Source of the DNA: Thalassospira lohafexi
GTDB taxonomy: Bacteria > Pseudomonadota > Alphaproteobacteria > Rhodospirillales > Thalassospiraceae
DNA: 64,000 bases
NCBI RefSeq assembly: GCF_002844275.1
Contig: NZ_NXGX01000005.1
Span: forward strand, 310,001-374,000
Direction: 5' to 3'
The notes below the pieces were generated by a model. The model made no database searches. It was not told where the DNA came from and saw nothing but the letters and a program-made list of their open reading frames with translations. The stretch's first letter is position 1. Each line of letters starts with the position of its first letter. The position numbers were made by a program, and so were the translations under genes. Below, in pieces: positions 1-9,324 of this stretch.

Positions 1-1131
1 GGTGCGTATCGTCGTCCGGGCGATCCGGCCAATATGTTTTATGCCGTGTCTGACCGTGGCCCGAACTTTGTTTGCGGTGATGTTGAAACCGTTCTTGGCG
101 TTTCAGAAGACGCCGTCTGCCATGGCAACAAAGTCCGTGTCTATCCGACCCCGGATTATTCGCCGTCGATCTACACCATTTTCCTCAATGACGATGGCAG
201 TTTTGACATCAAGGATGTCATCACCATCAAGGATCAAAACGGTATTCCACTGACCGGCCTTACCAACAAACTGACCGTTGCCAAAACCGAAAAGCCGGTT
301 GATGCCAACGGTAATGCGCTGGAACAGTCGGTATCATCCATCGACGCCGAAGGCATCATTCGCCTGACCGATGGTTCCTACTGGATTGGTGAAGAAAATG
401 GCCCGTCTGTTCTGCATGTTGCCGCCGACGGCACCGTGATCAACCGTATTGTCCCAGCTGGATCTGAAAAAGATTTCGACGGTGCAGCCTATAAGGTCAC
501 CGGTGGTCTCCCGGCCATTCTGGTCAAACGCCAGACGAACCGCGGCATCGAATCGATGGCCGTATCGCCAGATGAAACCAAGCTGTATTTCATGGTTCAG
601 AACCCGCTGGCAAACCCGAATGCCGATGCGTACAAAGCCGCCAAGAACACCCGTCTGTTCGTCTATGACCGCATATCTGAAAAGCTAAGCGGCGAATATA
701 TCTATCAGCTTGATGATCCGCAGACCTTCCGCAACGATCCGACGGACAAACAGAACTCACCGCGCATTTCCGAAGTGCTCGCACTGGGCAATGACCGCCT
801 TCTGGTTCTTGAACGTACCGACAAAACCACCAAGCTGCATGAAGTCAAACTGGCGGGTGCGACCAACATTCTGGCAAGCCGCTGGGATGACATGTCTACC
901 AACCCGACACTTGAGCAGGAAAACGATCTTTCCAAGCTTGATCTGATCGCGGTTCCCAAAACTCTTCGTTTTGACAGTGCCGATTACCCGATGGCCCCCA
1001 ACAAACTTGAAGGTCTGGCAATCATGGGTGATGGCGCATTGGCCATGATCAATGATAACGATTTTGGCATCAAGGGCGACCCGACCCAGGTTATCCTGAT
1101 CGACGGTCTGGTTCAGGCGGATAAATACTGA
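1..1131 (+). CDS. Esterase-like activity of phytase family protein, 5' truncated
   Basis: The reading frame is open from the first base of the window, so the start lies upstream and only about the last 376 codons are present. The visible part has the family's ligand-facing loops: GDPANMFYAVSDRGPNF near the left edge, ADGTVINRIVP in the middle, and RGIESMAVSPDETKLYFMVQ, the usual signature of the phytase-like esterase domain (PF13449 type). Members are secreted or periplasmic beta-propeller-like proteins whose substrates are mostly untested. A strong hairpin with a T-run follows 31 bp after the stop, so it ends its transcript. The signal peptide cannot be checked here. Family assignment is fairly sure; function is inferred. 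Confidence 0.8.
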   Translation, partial: GAYRRPGDPANMFYAVSDRGPNFVCGDVETVLGVSEDAVCHGNKVRVYPTPDYSPSIYTIFLNDDGSFDIKDVITIKDQNGIPLTGLTNKLTVAKTEKPVDANGNALEQSVSSIDAEGIIRLTDGSYWIGEENGPSVLHVAADGTVINRIVPAGSEKDFDGAAYKVTGGLPAILVKRQTNRGIESMAVSPDETKLYFMVQNPLANPNADAYKAAKNTRLFVYDRISEKLSGEYIYQLDDPQTFRNDPTDKQNSPRISEVLALGNDRLLVLERTDKTTKLHEVKLAGATNILASRWDDMSTNPTLEQENDLSKLDLIAVPKTLRFDSADYPMAPNKLEGLAIMGDGALAMINDNDFGIKGDPTQVILIDGLVQADKY

Positions 1132-1161
1132 TTCTCAGCCTGTCTTTTACCGTACATCATT

Positions 1162-1197
1162 GCGGGAAAGCTGCCATGCGGCTTTCCCGCTTTTTTA
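1162..1197 (+). terminator. Rho-independent terminator after phytase-like gene
   Basis: A perfect 10-bp stem (GCGGGAAAGC paired with GCTTTCCCGC) around a 9-nt loop is followed directly by six T. It lies 31 bp after the stop of the upstream gene. Confidence 0.9.
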
Positions 1198-1226
1198 TTG
1201 CGTGAAATGGGCGTAAAAGCAGGCCC

Positions 1227-2201
1227 ATGATGACAGAAAAACAGATATTCGATACGCCCGACGGCGTAGAATCCGTGATCGAGCCAATGAATGAAACGGG
1301 TTACCTTGCCCCTGTCGGGTTTGAAGACCAGTTGTTCAATGAACTTGGCGATGTCACCGAGCGCCACGACCGTTTGATGTTTGCACCCGGTCCGGAACGG
1401 CGTGTGTTCTGGGCCCAGAATGTCTGGCGCAACCCGGTACGGATTGCGATTCCCTCGATCAAGGGTGCTGCCAAAATCCTGAAATTTAATCAGCGCAATT
1501 GGGCAATGTTCAAGTTTGACCATTTTTCCCGCGCCAAACTGATTGAGGCACACTTGCCCCATGTGTCGGCCAAACGTCAGATTTTTGGCGAACCGGCCCC
1601 AACGGCACCGCTTGGCTCATGGACCCTGATTGATCCTGATACCATCATCGCGTCTGCTGATTGTTCCAGCCCTTGGAAAAACGGCGAGCTCGAGTTTGAA
1701 GAAGACAAAGTAACACCGCCCAACCGGGCCTATTTGAAATTGTGGGAAGCCTTTACACGCCTTGGTGTGGGACCGCAGGCTGGTGATCGCACCATGGACC
1801 TGGGCGGAAGCCCCGGCGGTTGGACGTGGGTTTTGCATGAATTTGGTACCGATGTCATTTCCATCGACAAAGCCCGCCTTGACGCCAATATCGCCAAATT
1901 GCCGCGTGTTGATTTCCGTCAGGAAAGTGCCTTTGGCCTTAACCCGGAAGAAGTTGGCTATATCGACTGGCTGTGTTCGGACGTGATCTGTTACCCGGAT
2001 CGCCTGTATCAGTTGGTCAATCAATGGATGGATGCCGCTATGGCAACCAATTTCATCTGCACCATCAAACTGCAAGGTGACACCGACTATTCCGCCATCA
2101 CCCAGTTTGCAGATATCCCGGGATCAAAGGTTGTGCACCTTTATAACAACAAGCACGAACTGACCTGGCTGAAAGTCCCCGGCGTGACCGATCAGGACTA
2201 G
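1227..2201 (+). CDS. RlmM-like 2'-O-methyltransferase (SAM-dependent)
   Basis: A 324-residue protein with an N-terminal segment (YLAPVGFEDQL) resembling the RlmM N-terminus and a C-terminal FtsJ/RrmJ-type Rossmann fold. The SAM motif DLGGSPGGWTWVL (about residues 191-203) is close to the RlmM form. A K-D-K-E tetrad can be read in order: the K of NRAYLKLWEAF, the D of CSDVI, the K of CTIKLQ and the E of KHELTW. E. coli RlmM methylates the 2'-O of C2498 in 23S rRNA; the same role here is inferred. It is shorter than E. coli RlmM (366 aa). Two ATG codons stand in tandem at 1227 and 1230; the Shine-Dalgarno is weak. Confidence 0.75.
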   Translation: MMTEKQIFDTPDGVESVIEPMNETGYLAPVGFEDQLFNELGDVTERHDRLMFAPGPERRVFWAQNVWRNPVRIAIPSIKGAAKILKFNQRNWAMFKFDHFSRAKLIEAHLPHVSAKRQIFGEPAPTAPLGSWTLIDPDTIIASADCSSPWKNGELEFEEDKVTPPNRAYLKLWEAFTRLGVGPQAGDRTMDLGGSPGGWTWVLHEFGTDVISIDKARLDANIAKLPRVDFRQESAFGLNPEEVGYIDWLCSDVICYPDRLYQLVNQWMDAAMATNFICTIKLQGDTDYSAITQFADIPGSKVVHLYNNKHELTWLKVPGVTDQD

Positions 2202-2224
2202 GGTTTGAACCCAATCATCATATC

Positions 2225-2258
2225 AAATTGCGGCGTTCAAATCAGGACGCCGCAATTT
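2225..2258. terminator. Bidirectional terminator between convergent genes
   Basis: A perfect 12-bp inverted repeat (AAATTGCGGCGT and ACGCCGCAATTT) around a 10-nt loop separates the converging RlmM-like and GFA genes. It covers the stop codon of the minus-strand gene. The A/T ends could supply a short U-tract in both directions. Confidence 0.7.
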
Positions 2259-2652
2259 CCTTGATTGATGGATCAATCGGATAATAATCGCCTTTATCTG
2301 CACAGAAAATCTGCCCGCCGGTTTTAAGACCCTGACTGTCATCAAGGGTACCGGGCATTAGTGCCATGTGATCGGACTTGACCGGGCGCCAGAAAATCCC
2401 TGAACCACATTCCTTGCAAAACCCCCGATCCGTCTTTGGCGATATCCGATACCACCGCAATCCGGCATCACGTACAAGCGTCAAAGCACTTTTATCAAAA
2501 CCGGCATACGAACTGACATGGCCGTGTAATTTACGGCATAGTTGGCAATGACACATCACCGCATCTTCAAGCGGTGCCATCACGCTGTAACGCACCGCAC
2601 CACAATGGCATCCACCGTCGAAAACGACGTTCGTGTCCGCTTTCTTGATCAT
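2242..2652 (-). CDS. GFA-family (glutathione-dependent formaldehyde-activating-like) zinc protein
   Basis: A 136-residue protein with the seven-cysteine pattern of the GFA family (PF04828): C15 and C17 in GCHCGAVRY, C34, C36 and C39 in CHCQLCR, and C79 and C82 in CKECGS. In this fold the cysteines bind structural and catalytic zinc. The family was named after an enzyme that joins glutathione to formaldehyde, but most members have unknown substrates. The gene stands alone, facing the RlmM-like gene, with no formaldehyde dehydrogenase nearby, so the formaldehyde role is not supported by context. Confidence 0.85.
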   Translation of the reverse strand: MIKKADTNVVFDGGCHCGAVRYSVMAPLEDAVMCHCQLCRKLHGHVSSYAGFDKSALTLVRDAGLRWYRISPKTDRGFCKECGSGIFWRPVKSDHMALMPGTLDDSQGLKTGGQIFCADKGDYYPIDPSIKEIAAS

Positions 2653-2780
2653 GACAATGCCCCCAAATTACAATTGATCCATGCGATTTAATTTATCGGG
2701 TGATCAGCATATCGCAAGGTGTTAACGCCGATCAAAACAGCCGCAAATCAATTTCAGGCACGGGTTTCAGACAAATATGT

Positions 2781-2809
2781 TTGAGATTGGCGAAAAGCAG
2801 TCCTATTCT
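2781..2809 (+). promoter_or_regulatory. Sigma-70-like promoter for nadB
   Basis: TTGAGA, a 17-bp spacer and TATTCT lie about 80 bp before the nadB start. The match was found by eye; there is no start-site data. Confidence 0.45.
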
Positions 2810-2890
2810 GCGGCTTCTGATAAGGGCAGGATGAAGACGCCACCGCGCCATTCCCCGCCATCCAGTCCTGCCCAAATGTGATGGGATAAC

Positions 2891-4537
2891 ATGTCCGAAA
2901 ACTCTTTCAATTATGACGTGCTCGTTATTGGCAGCGGTGCTGCTGGGCTGTCGACCGCCCTTAAGCTCGCCCCCCACGTAAAAGTCGCGGTTCTTTCCAA
3001 GGGAAAGATCGACGATGGTTCGACCAATTGGGCGCAAGGTGGCATTGCCGCAGTGCTTGATGCCGCTGACAGTATCGAAAACCACGTGCGCGATACGCTG
3101 ATTGCCGGGGCTGACCTGTGCAAGCGTGAAACGGTCGAATATGTTGCGGCCAATGCACCGCGTGCCATTGCATGGCTTGATGAACTTGGCATTCAATTGA
3201 CCCGCGATCCGGCAGGCGGGAATGATCAACCTTTTCATCTGACGCGTGAAGGTGGGCACAGCCACCGTCGCATTGTCCATGCTGCTGATGCCACCGGGCG
3301 GGCTGTTCAAACCACGCTTCAAGGCCAGGCCGCCAATCACCCCAACATCAAGGTTTTTGAAAACTTTCTGGCAATTGATCTTGTCACCGACCGAAAGTTT
3401 GGCGGCGAAGGCCGGCGTTGTATCGGGGCGTATGCACTTGATCTCGAAACCGGGCAGGTAAAATCATTTAATGCCCGCACCGTTGTTCTGGCAACAGGTG
3501 GCGCCAGCAAAGTCTATCGTTTCACGTCCAACCCGGATGGCTCGACCGGCGATGGCATTGCCATGGCATGGCGTGCCGGGTGCCGGGTGATGAACATGGA
3601 ATTCAGCCAGTTCCACCCCACATGCCTTTATCATCCGCAAGCCAAATCATTCCTGATTACCGAAGCCGTACGGGGCGAAGGCGGCAAACTGCTATTGCCC
3701 GATGGTACGCGTTTCATGGACCGCTTTGATGAGCGCGGCGAACTGGCCCCGCGTGATATCGTTGCACGCGCAATTGACCATGAAATGAAGCGCCTTGGTG
3801 CCGATTGCGTTTATCTTGATATCACCCACAAAGGCGAAGATTTCATTCGGGAACACTTCCCGACCATCCATGAAACCTGCCTGACCTATGGCATTGATAT
3901 GACCAAGCAACCGATCCCGGTTGTACCCGCAGCACATTACACATGCGGTGGGGTTTTGACCGACCTTCGCGGTCGAACCGACCTTACCGGGCTTTATGCA
4001 ATTGGGGAATGTGCCGGTACTGGTTTGCATGGCGCGAACCGTTTGGCATCCAATTCGCTGTTGGAATGTCTGGTGTTTGGCGAAGCCGCATCAAAGGACA
4101 TTATCGAAGCCCTACCGGTCGAAGATCATTTCAAACCGATCCCCGAGTGGGATGAAACCGGCATTACCGACTCAGACGAAGAAGTCATTGTGGCCCATAA
4201 CTGGGAACAGTTGCGCAACGTAATGTGGGATTTTGTCGGCATTGTCCGCACCACAAAACGGGTTCAGCGCGCCCAGCACAGGGTTGATTTGTTGCTGTCG
4301 GAAATTGACGAATATTACGGAAATTTCCGCGTCACCAATGACTTGCTCGAACTACGCAACCTGTCGGTTGTTGCCAAACTCATCATTCAGTCGGCCCTGT
4401 GGCGCCGCGAAAGCCGTGGCCTGCATTACACCACCGACTATCCCGAACTCGACGAAAGCGGCTCCCCGCGTCAGACCATTCTGGTGCCAGAAAACTTCGC
4501 CGGTCGCTGGGTCATTTCCGGTCAGTGGAAAACCTGA
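2891..4537 (+). CDS. nadB: L-aspartate oxidase
   Basis: A flavoenzyme of 548 residues that oxidises L-aspartate to iminoaspartate, the first step of de novo NAD synthesis. The FAD dinucleotide motif GSGAAG is at residues 14-19. Family active-site blocks are present: [16 protein letters not shown] (about residues 115-130), [23 protein letters not shown] and [18 protein letters not shown] (about residues 377-394). The C-terminal helical domain ([13 protein letters not shown] onward) matches NadB rather than the related succinate dehydrogenase flavoprotein. nadA and nadC, the usual partners, are not in this window. A MOSC gene follows after 35 bp on the same strand and may share its transcript. 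Confidence 0.95.
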   Translation: MSENSFNYDVLVIGSGAAGLSTALKLAPHVKVAVLSKGKIDDGSTNWAQGGIAAVLDAADSIENHVRDTLIAGADLCKRETVEYVAANAPRAIAWLDELGIQLTRDPAGGNDQPFHLTREGGHSHRRIVHAADATGRAVQTTLQGQAANHPNIKVFENFLAIDLVTDRKFGGEGRRCIGAYALDLETGQVKSFNARTVVLATGGASKVYRFTSNPDGSTGDGIAMAWRAGCRVMNMEFSQFHPTCLYHPQAKSFLITEAVRGEGGKLLLPDGTRFMDRFDERGELAPRDIVARAIDHEMKRLGADCVYLDITHKGEDFIREHFPTIHETCLTYGIDMTKQPIPVVPAAHYTCGGVLTDLRGRTDLTGLYAIGECAGTGLHGANRLASNSLLECLVFGEAASKDIIEALPVEDHFKPIPEWDETGITDSDEEVIVAHNWEQLRNVMWDFVGIVRTTKRVQRAQHRVDLLLSEIDEYYGNFRVTNDLLELRNLSVVAKLIIQSALWRRESRGLHYTTDYPELDESGSPRQTILVPENFAGRWVISGQWKT

Positions 4538-4572
4538 TCCATCGGCAACATCAGCAAACAGGAACAAGAAGC

Positions 4573-5031
4573 ATGACCGGGCAAGCCAAACTGATCGGGA
4601 TCGCGCGTAAGGCAAAATCGCGCGCCCCGATGGAGACGCTCGAAAAGGTCGCATGTTCGACGGCATTGGGCGTTGATGGCGATTATCGGGGAAAATTGCG
4701 TAAACGCCAGGTCACCATCCTGTCGAATGAAGACTGGCAAACAGCCTGCGCGGTTATTGATCGAGCAGATCTTCCCTGGACGACCCGGCGCGCAAACCTT
4801 CTGGTCAGCGGCATTCCCCTTCCGCGTGACATCGGAGCCAAAATTTCAATTGGCTCAGTCGTGTTTGAAATCACCGGGGAGACCGACCCGTGTCGCCGGA
4901 TGGAAGACGCCGCAAAAGGCCTTGAAGAAGCCCTTCGTCCAGATTGGCGCGGCGGTGTGACATGCCGTGTCATCAAAGACGGCACCATTCAATGCGGTGA
5001 TGCTGTGCAGATCACATCGATGGCCGATTGA
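4573..5031 (+). CDS. MOSC domain-containing protein
   Basis: A 152-residue stand-alone MOSC (molybdenum cofactor sulfurase C-terminal) domain. Diagnostic pieces are GVDGDYRGK near residue 35, RQVTILSNEDW, TRRANLLVSGI and TGETDPCRRMEDAAKGLE, whose cysteine is the conserved MOSC cysteine. These domains carry sulfur or bind molybdopterin; the partner enzyme is unknown. The ATG at 4573 was chosen because AGGAACAAGAA sits just upstream. The frame is open further left, but that part overlaps the end of nadB. A weak 6-bp inverted repeat (GGTAGA/TCTACC, 5039-5062) follows and could act in termination. Confidence 0.85.
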   Translation: MTGQAKLIGIARKAKSRAPMETLEKVACSTALGVDGDYRGKLRKRQVTILSNEDWQTACAVIDRADLPWTTRRANLLVSGIPLPRDIGAKISIGSVVFEITGETDPCRRMEDAAKGLEEALRPDWRGGVTCRVIKDGTIQCGDAVQITSMAD

Positions 5032-5266
5032 CACCTTTGGTAGATTATACTTAGGGTCTACCTTTAAATACGGGATAATCGAACCAACCTGATTAAGGGA
5101 TATCAATTGCCTGGGTTGGGATGGGTCATTACGCCATGAGCCCATAACGCGTCGCGGTGCAAGCTGGTTTCGAGTTGCTTTAACGCACAACCGACTTGCT
5201 GATGAAACGTGTTGAGACTGTCCCGTATTTTCTAAATCTCGGCTGAGAAAGCTAGGAGATCGATTT

Positions 5267-6349
5267 GTGAAACCAGCGCCCGTTCCTTCTGACGAAGTTG
5301 ATCGTCAAAAATCACTCGAAGCAATGGGATTGCTCTCAACGCCGCGCGATCCGGAACTTGATCGCATTACGCGGCTGGCCGAACGTTTGTTCGGATCAGA
5401 TATTGTTGCGATATCCTTACTCGACAATGATCGGCAATTTTTTAAGTCGCGTGTCAATCTTTCCGTTTCAGAAACAGGTCGCGACATTTCATTTTGTGGG
5501 CATGCGGTGATGCATGATGCACCACTTGTTGTCTCCAACGCGCTTGATGATGATCGGTTTCACGACAACCCACTTGTGACAGGTGGTCCGGAAATCCGAT
5601 CATACCTTGGCGTTCCGATTTCCAATCAGCAAGGATACAAGCTTGGCACGCTTTGCGTCATTGATAGCAAAAAACGCGATTTTACAAAGGACGAAATCGC
5701 AACGCTTCAGGACCTTGCCCATTGGGTCGAAACCGTAATTGCGCTGCGCTATAGCGAACGCAGCCAGAAACAACTTCTCGAAGACCTCAATACCGCACAA
5801 CGTGACGTTCTGATTGATACGCTGACAGGTATCTGGAACCGGCGCGGGCTTGAAGAACTTCTGGGGCGCGAGATTTCATCGGCACAAATCAAAAGCGCGC
5901 CGGTTGGTATTTTCATGCTTGATATTGATCATTTCAAACGGGTCAATGACACCTATGGTCATTTGGTCGGCGACAAGGTGATACAGTCGATCTCTGAAAT
6001 CATGGCGTCGAGCATGCGCGATCAGGACATCATCGGGCGGTTTGGCGGTGAAGAATTCGTCTGTATTCTGCCCGGGTTGCGTCTGGAACGTATGATGTAT
6101 CTTGGCTATAAGCTTTGCGAAACATTCCGCGAGCAATGCAAGGTCACCAACAAAGACGGCGAGTTGGTATCGGTGACGGTAAGTGTCGGGGCGACATGGC
6201 TATCGCCGCACGCGACGACGAAATACAGCTCTGATCAGGTATTACAAACGGCCGACGATGCCCTGTACGAAGCAAAAAAAGGCGGCCGCGATACGGTGCG
6301 TTACATCCCGCTTGATGAACATGGCAGCCTCGAAACGCTCGAAGAATAA
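5267..6349 (+). CDS. GAF-GGDEF diguanylate cyclase (intact active site)
   Basis: A 360-residue protein with an N-terminal GAF sensor domain (about residues 20-160; DNDRQFFKS and DISFCGHAV are typical) and a C-terminal GGDEF domain (about 185-350). The active loop is GGEEF, the accepted variant of GGDEF, and the allosteric I-site RDQD sits five residues before it, so it should make cyclic di-GMP and be product-inhibited. There is no signal peptide or membrane segment, so it is cytoplasmic. It starts with GTG at 5267, with AGGAG 8 bp upstream. A paralogue with a degenerate active site follows immediately. The GAF ligand is unknown. Confidence 0.92.
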   Translation: MKPAPVPSDEVDRQKSLEAMGLLSTPRDPELDRITRLAERLFGSDIVAISLLDNDRQFFKSRVNLSVSETGRDISFCGHAVMHDAPLVVSNALDDDRFHDNPLVTGGPEIRSYLGVPISNQQGYKLGTLCVIDSKKRDFTKDEIATLQDLAHWVETVIALRYSERSQKQLLEDLNTAQRDVLIDTLTGIWNRRGLEELLGREISSAQIKSAPVGIFMLDIDHFKRVNDTYGHLVGDKVIQSISEIMASSMRDQDIIGRFGGEEFVCILPGLRLERMMYLGYKLCETFREQCKVTNKDGELVSVTVSVGATWLSPHATTKYSSDQVLQTADDALYEAKKGGRDTVRYIPLDEHGSLETLEE

Positions 6350-6495
6350 TAAACCGACCACGTTCAGACAGGATACAACAGGCACCTGAAGCCCGGGCGA
6401 AAACACGTCTTAATCAAAAAATGCTGACTTGATCCTGTGTCCAAAATCCCTAAAACTTCACGGCAAAGGGGCTTTGGAACATCGGGGGATGCACA

Positions 6496-7560
6496 GTGAA
6501 ATCCGCACAGCGGCCAGATAACGAATATGCCCGTCAGAAATCCCTTGAAAGCATGGGTATTCTGACCAGCAAAGCCGACCCGGAACTGGACCGTATCACA
6601 CGTGTTGCACAGCGTATCTTCGGCTCGGAAATCGTTGCGATTTCACTGCTCGACAATGATCGGCAGTTTTTCAAATCCAACATCAATCAACCGACAACCG
6701 AAACCCCGCGTGACATTTCATTTTGCGGCCATGTGATTAATGACGATGTCCCTTTTATCGTCGAAGATGCAACAAGCGATCAACGTTTCACCGATAATCC
6801 ATTGGTCACTGGCGTTCCGCATGTTCGGGCCTATGCCGGTGTGCCTTTAACCAATCCGGATGGCTTTAAAATCGGCGCCCTGTGTGTTGTGGACAGCGTC
6901 GCGCGCACATTCTCTGCGGAAGACATTCAAATTCTTGAAGACTTGGGGCATTGGGCCGAAACAACCATCGCCATACGCTATGGTGCGCGCAGTCCACAAC
7001 AGGTCCTTGATGATCTTGAACCGGCCAAACACCGTATGCTGATTGATCCATTGACCGGCATCTGGAACAAAACCGGTATTGTTGAATTTCTTCATCGTGA
7101 ACTGATCAATGCCAGACTGCAAAACACACCGCTTGCAATATACCGGTTTGAAATTGATCAATTTGATAAGCTGGAACAGAACTACGGCGATGAAACAGCC
7201 GAGAACATCATTCAGGCAATTTCTGCGGCCATCACATCAAGCCTGCGTGACCGCGATGTCGTCGGGCATATTGATGGTTCCGATTTTGCCTGTCTGATGC
7301 CAACAGTCCGTGAAGAACAGACAAGCTTTCTTGGCTTCAAACTCTGTGACACCGTCCGCGAACAGTGCCGGTTCTATGATGCTGACGGCAACCCCACCCG
7401 CATTACCATCAGTGTTGGTGCAACATGGGCACCACCAGTGGCAAAACAACATTTCACGGCAAATCAAATTCTTGGCGTTGCCCAAGAAGCCCTTGGATCG
7501 GCAAAATCACAAGGCATTGAAAACGTTGTCTATAAGGCGCTGAATATTCCCGCCACATAG
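6496..7560 (+). CDS. GAF-degenerate GGDEF paralogue, probably non-catalytic
   Basis: A 354-residue protein that aligns end to end with the gene just before it: same N-terminal RQKSLESMGIL, same GAF blocks (DNDRQFFKS, DISFCGHVI) and same GGDEF-domain scaffold (LIDPLTGIWN). Its catalytic loop reads DGSDF in place of GGEEF, which removes the glycines and the metal-binding glutamate needed for cyclase activity. The I-site RDRD five residues upstream is kept, so it could still bind cyclic di-GMP as a receptor or partner. It starts with GTG at 6496 behind CGGGGG. It looks like a tandem duplication followed by decay or change of function. Confidence 0.9.
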   Translation: MKSAQRPDNEYARQKSLESMGILTSKADPELDRITRVAQRIFGSEIVAISLLDNDRQFFKSNINQPTTETPRDISFCGHVINDDVPFIVEDATSDQRFTDNPLVTGVPHVRAYAGVPLTNPDGFKIGALCVVDSVARTFSAEDIQILEDLGHWAETTIAIRYGARSPQQVLDDLEPAKHRMLIDPLTGIWNKTGIVEFLHRELINARLQNTPLAIYRFEIDQFDKLEQNYGDETAENIIQAISAAITSSLRDRDVVGHIDGSDFACLMPTVREEQTSFLGFKLCDTVREQCRFYDADGNPTRITISVGATWAPPVAKQHFTANQILGVAQEALGSAKSQGIENVVYKALNIPAT

Positions 7561-7573
7561 GCTAAATTTCCTT

Positions 7574-8215
7574 TCAGCCAACCACAAACAGGCCCTTGCG
7601 GTTAACAAACGCCGTCATTTCATCCATTGACATGTTTGCAAGTTCCGCCACCCCAATATAGGGGTCACCCGAAAGCCTTAACAACTGCGCAAATGCGGGT
7701 TCGGTTTTCACGTTCTGGCGTTTAAGTGCGCGAACGTTCTTTGCGAAATCGGGTCCAAGCAGGGAAAGAATTCTGGCCTCTGCCAGCATATGGATAAATC
7801 CGTATTGGGCTGTACTCGGGCAATCAGTTGCAAAAATCTCGACTTCAAACCCGTCACAATCACCCCCGGCGCACTCAAACCTTACAACACTTGCCACCCC
7901 GACATGGTTTGTCGGCGCGCGCTGGTGACGACGATAGTGTGGGTAACTCGAAAATGTGCTGTCGACACAGTCATTGAACCGTGACAGATCGACCGCATGG
8001 CACAGGATATCTATATCGGACTGTTCCGTGTTGATCGCTATTGGCAAGGTTCCCGCGATCACCGGATCAAATTCCGCCAAAAGGCCCAAAACATCCGCCT
8101 GCTGCAACGCCAAAGCCACATTCGCACCAATATCAGATGCCTTCTGTAACTTTTCCAGCCCGCGAAAGGCCGCCGCACACAAGGGATCGGGCCAATCTAT
8201 TACCGTTTGGTTCAT
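7574..8215 (-). CDS. DUF4269-type nucleotidyltransferase-fold protein
   Basis: A protein of about 213 residues matching the DUF4269 family, a small nucleotidyltransferase-like fold. The motif AGTLPIAINTEQSDIDILCHAVDL holds a G-T-x-P and a D-x-D pair, as in polymerase-beta-type nucleotidyltransferases. The ending (ELANMSMDEMTAF) is also typical. The biochemical role of the family is unknown. The frame is open to 8332, but the ATG at 8215 fits the usual family length. The gene is convergent with the GGDEF paralogue (13 bp apart) and divergent from the AEC carrier. Confidence 0.7.
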   Translation of the reverse strand: MNQTVIDWPDPLCAAAFRGLEKLQKASDIGANVALALQQADVLGLLAEFDPVIAGTLPIAINTEQSDIDILCHAVDLSRFNDCVDSTFSSYPHYRRHQRAPTNHVGVASVVRFECAGGDCDGFEVEIFATDCPSTAQYGFIHMLAEARILSLLGPDFAKNVRALKRQNVKTEPAFAQLLRLSGDPYIGVAELANMSMDEMTAFVNRKGLFVVG

Positions 8216-8348
8216 GATCAAATCCGTTCTGTTTCTTGACCCTGTGCTACGCAAGGCTGATACCTGAGGCAATGGATCACGCCCCCTCTGTCCGCACGCA
8301 TCTTTCACACCTTGTAGCACCAGCCAACTCATCGGGATCTTCTATCAG

Positions 8349-9305
8349 ATGATTGATATTCTTGCCGTCACCACACCGATTTTCCTGATTATTGCGGTTG
8401 GCTATTTTGCTGTTTACCGCAACATTGTTCCACAAACCATTGTGCGTGGCATGGGCGCCTTTGTTATGAACTTCGCCCTGCCGTGCCTTTTAATCCGGGC
8501 TTTGGCACAACGTGACCTTTCAGAAGTCATCGAGCCGATTTATCTGCTCGCCTATGGCGGTGCATCGATCATCCTGTTTTCATCGGGGTATTTTTATGCC
8601 CTTGCGGTCGCGAAGAAAAGACAATCCAACGCAATGCTACAAGGCATGGGCATGTCGTTTTCCAACAGTGGCTTTGTCGGATATCCAATTGTATTACAAC
8701 TGTTGGGACCAGCTGCTGAAATCGGTTTGGCCTTATGTGTCATCATCGAAAACCTTGTGATGATGCCTATGGCGCTTGTGCTGGGCGACAGCAGCCAGAA
8801 CGAAGACCAAAGCAAAGGCCGCGTTCTAGCTAAAGCATTCCTGAAACTTGGCAAAAATCCGATCATCATCGGCATTGTCCTGGGCCTATGTATTTCGCTT
8901 TCAGGGTGGACCATCCCAAGCCCGATTTTCAAGGCCATTGATATGCTGGCATCCGCATCCGGACCGGTTGCGCTGTTTGTCATCGGTGGTGGGCTGGTTG
9001 GGCTCAAACTAAAAGGCCTGCGTACCGATGTGGCGCGTATCATCACCGCAAAACTGATTTTGCATCCGTTGATCGTCTTTGCACTGGTCTGGGCGTTGCC
9101 CGATATCGATCCGGTTTTGCAAATCGCCTGCGTTGCTTTTGCCTGCTCACCGATGCTCAGCATCTATCCGATATTTGGCCAACGCTATGGTCACGAAGGA
9201 CTGTGCGCCGCATCGCTTATGTTTGCGACCTCACTATCCTTTATTACCATCAGCACCGCCTTGTGGTTGCTTGACCTGACACAGATTTTCGGGCCACTAC
9301 CCTGA
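8349..9305 (+). CDS. AEC-family transporter (auxin efflux carrier-like)
   Basis: A 318-residue, very hydrophobic membrane protein with about ten transmembrane segments in two halves. It starts MIDILAVTTPIFLIIAVGYF and carries the conserved FVMNFALPCLL and MGMSFSNSGFVGYPIV blocks of the auxin-efflux-carrier (AEC, PF03547) family. The FSNSGFVGYP motif corresponds to the crossover region of the first half. Bacterial members are secondary carriers, often for malonate, malate or other organic acids; the substrate here cannot be told. It ends 19 bp before the 3' end of the convergent YHYH gene. Confidence 0.88.
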   Translation: MIDILAVTTPIFLIIAVGYFAVYRNIVPQTIVRGMGAFVMNFALPCLLIRALAQRDLSEVIEPIYLLAYGGASIILFSSGYFYALAVAKKRQSNAMLQGMGMSFSNSGFVGYPIVLQLLGPAAEIGLALCVIIENLVMMPMALVLGDSSQNEDQSKGRVLAKAFLKLGKNPIIIGIVLGLCISLSGWTIPSPIFKAIDMLASASGPVALFVIGGGLVGLKLKGLRTDVARIITAKLILHPLIVFALVWALPDIDPVLQIACVAFACSPMLSIYPIFGQRYGHEGLCAASLMFATSLSFITISTALWLLDLTQIFGPLP

Positions 9306-9324
9306 CAGAGCGGCCAAGCTCATA

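Noticed and set aside
2732..3340. 202-codon minus-strand frame overlapping nadB start
   Set aside because: Most of it is antisense to nadB and the rest covers the nadB promoter; no motif.
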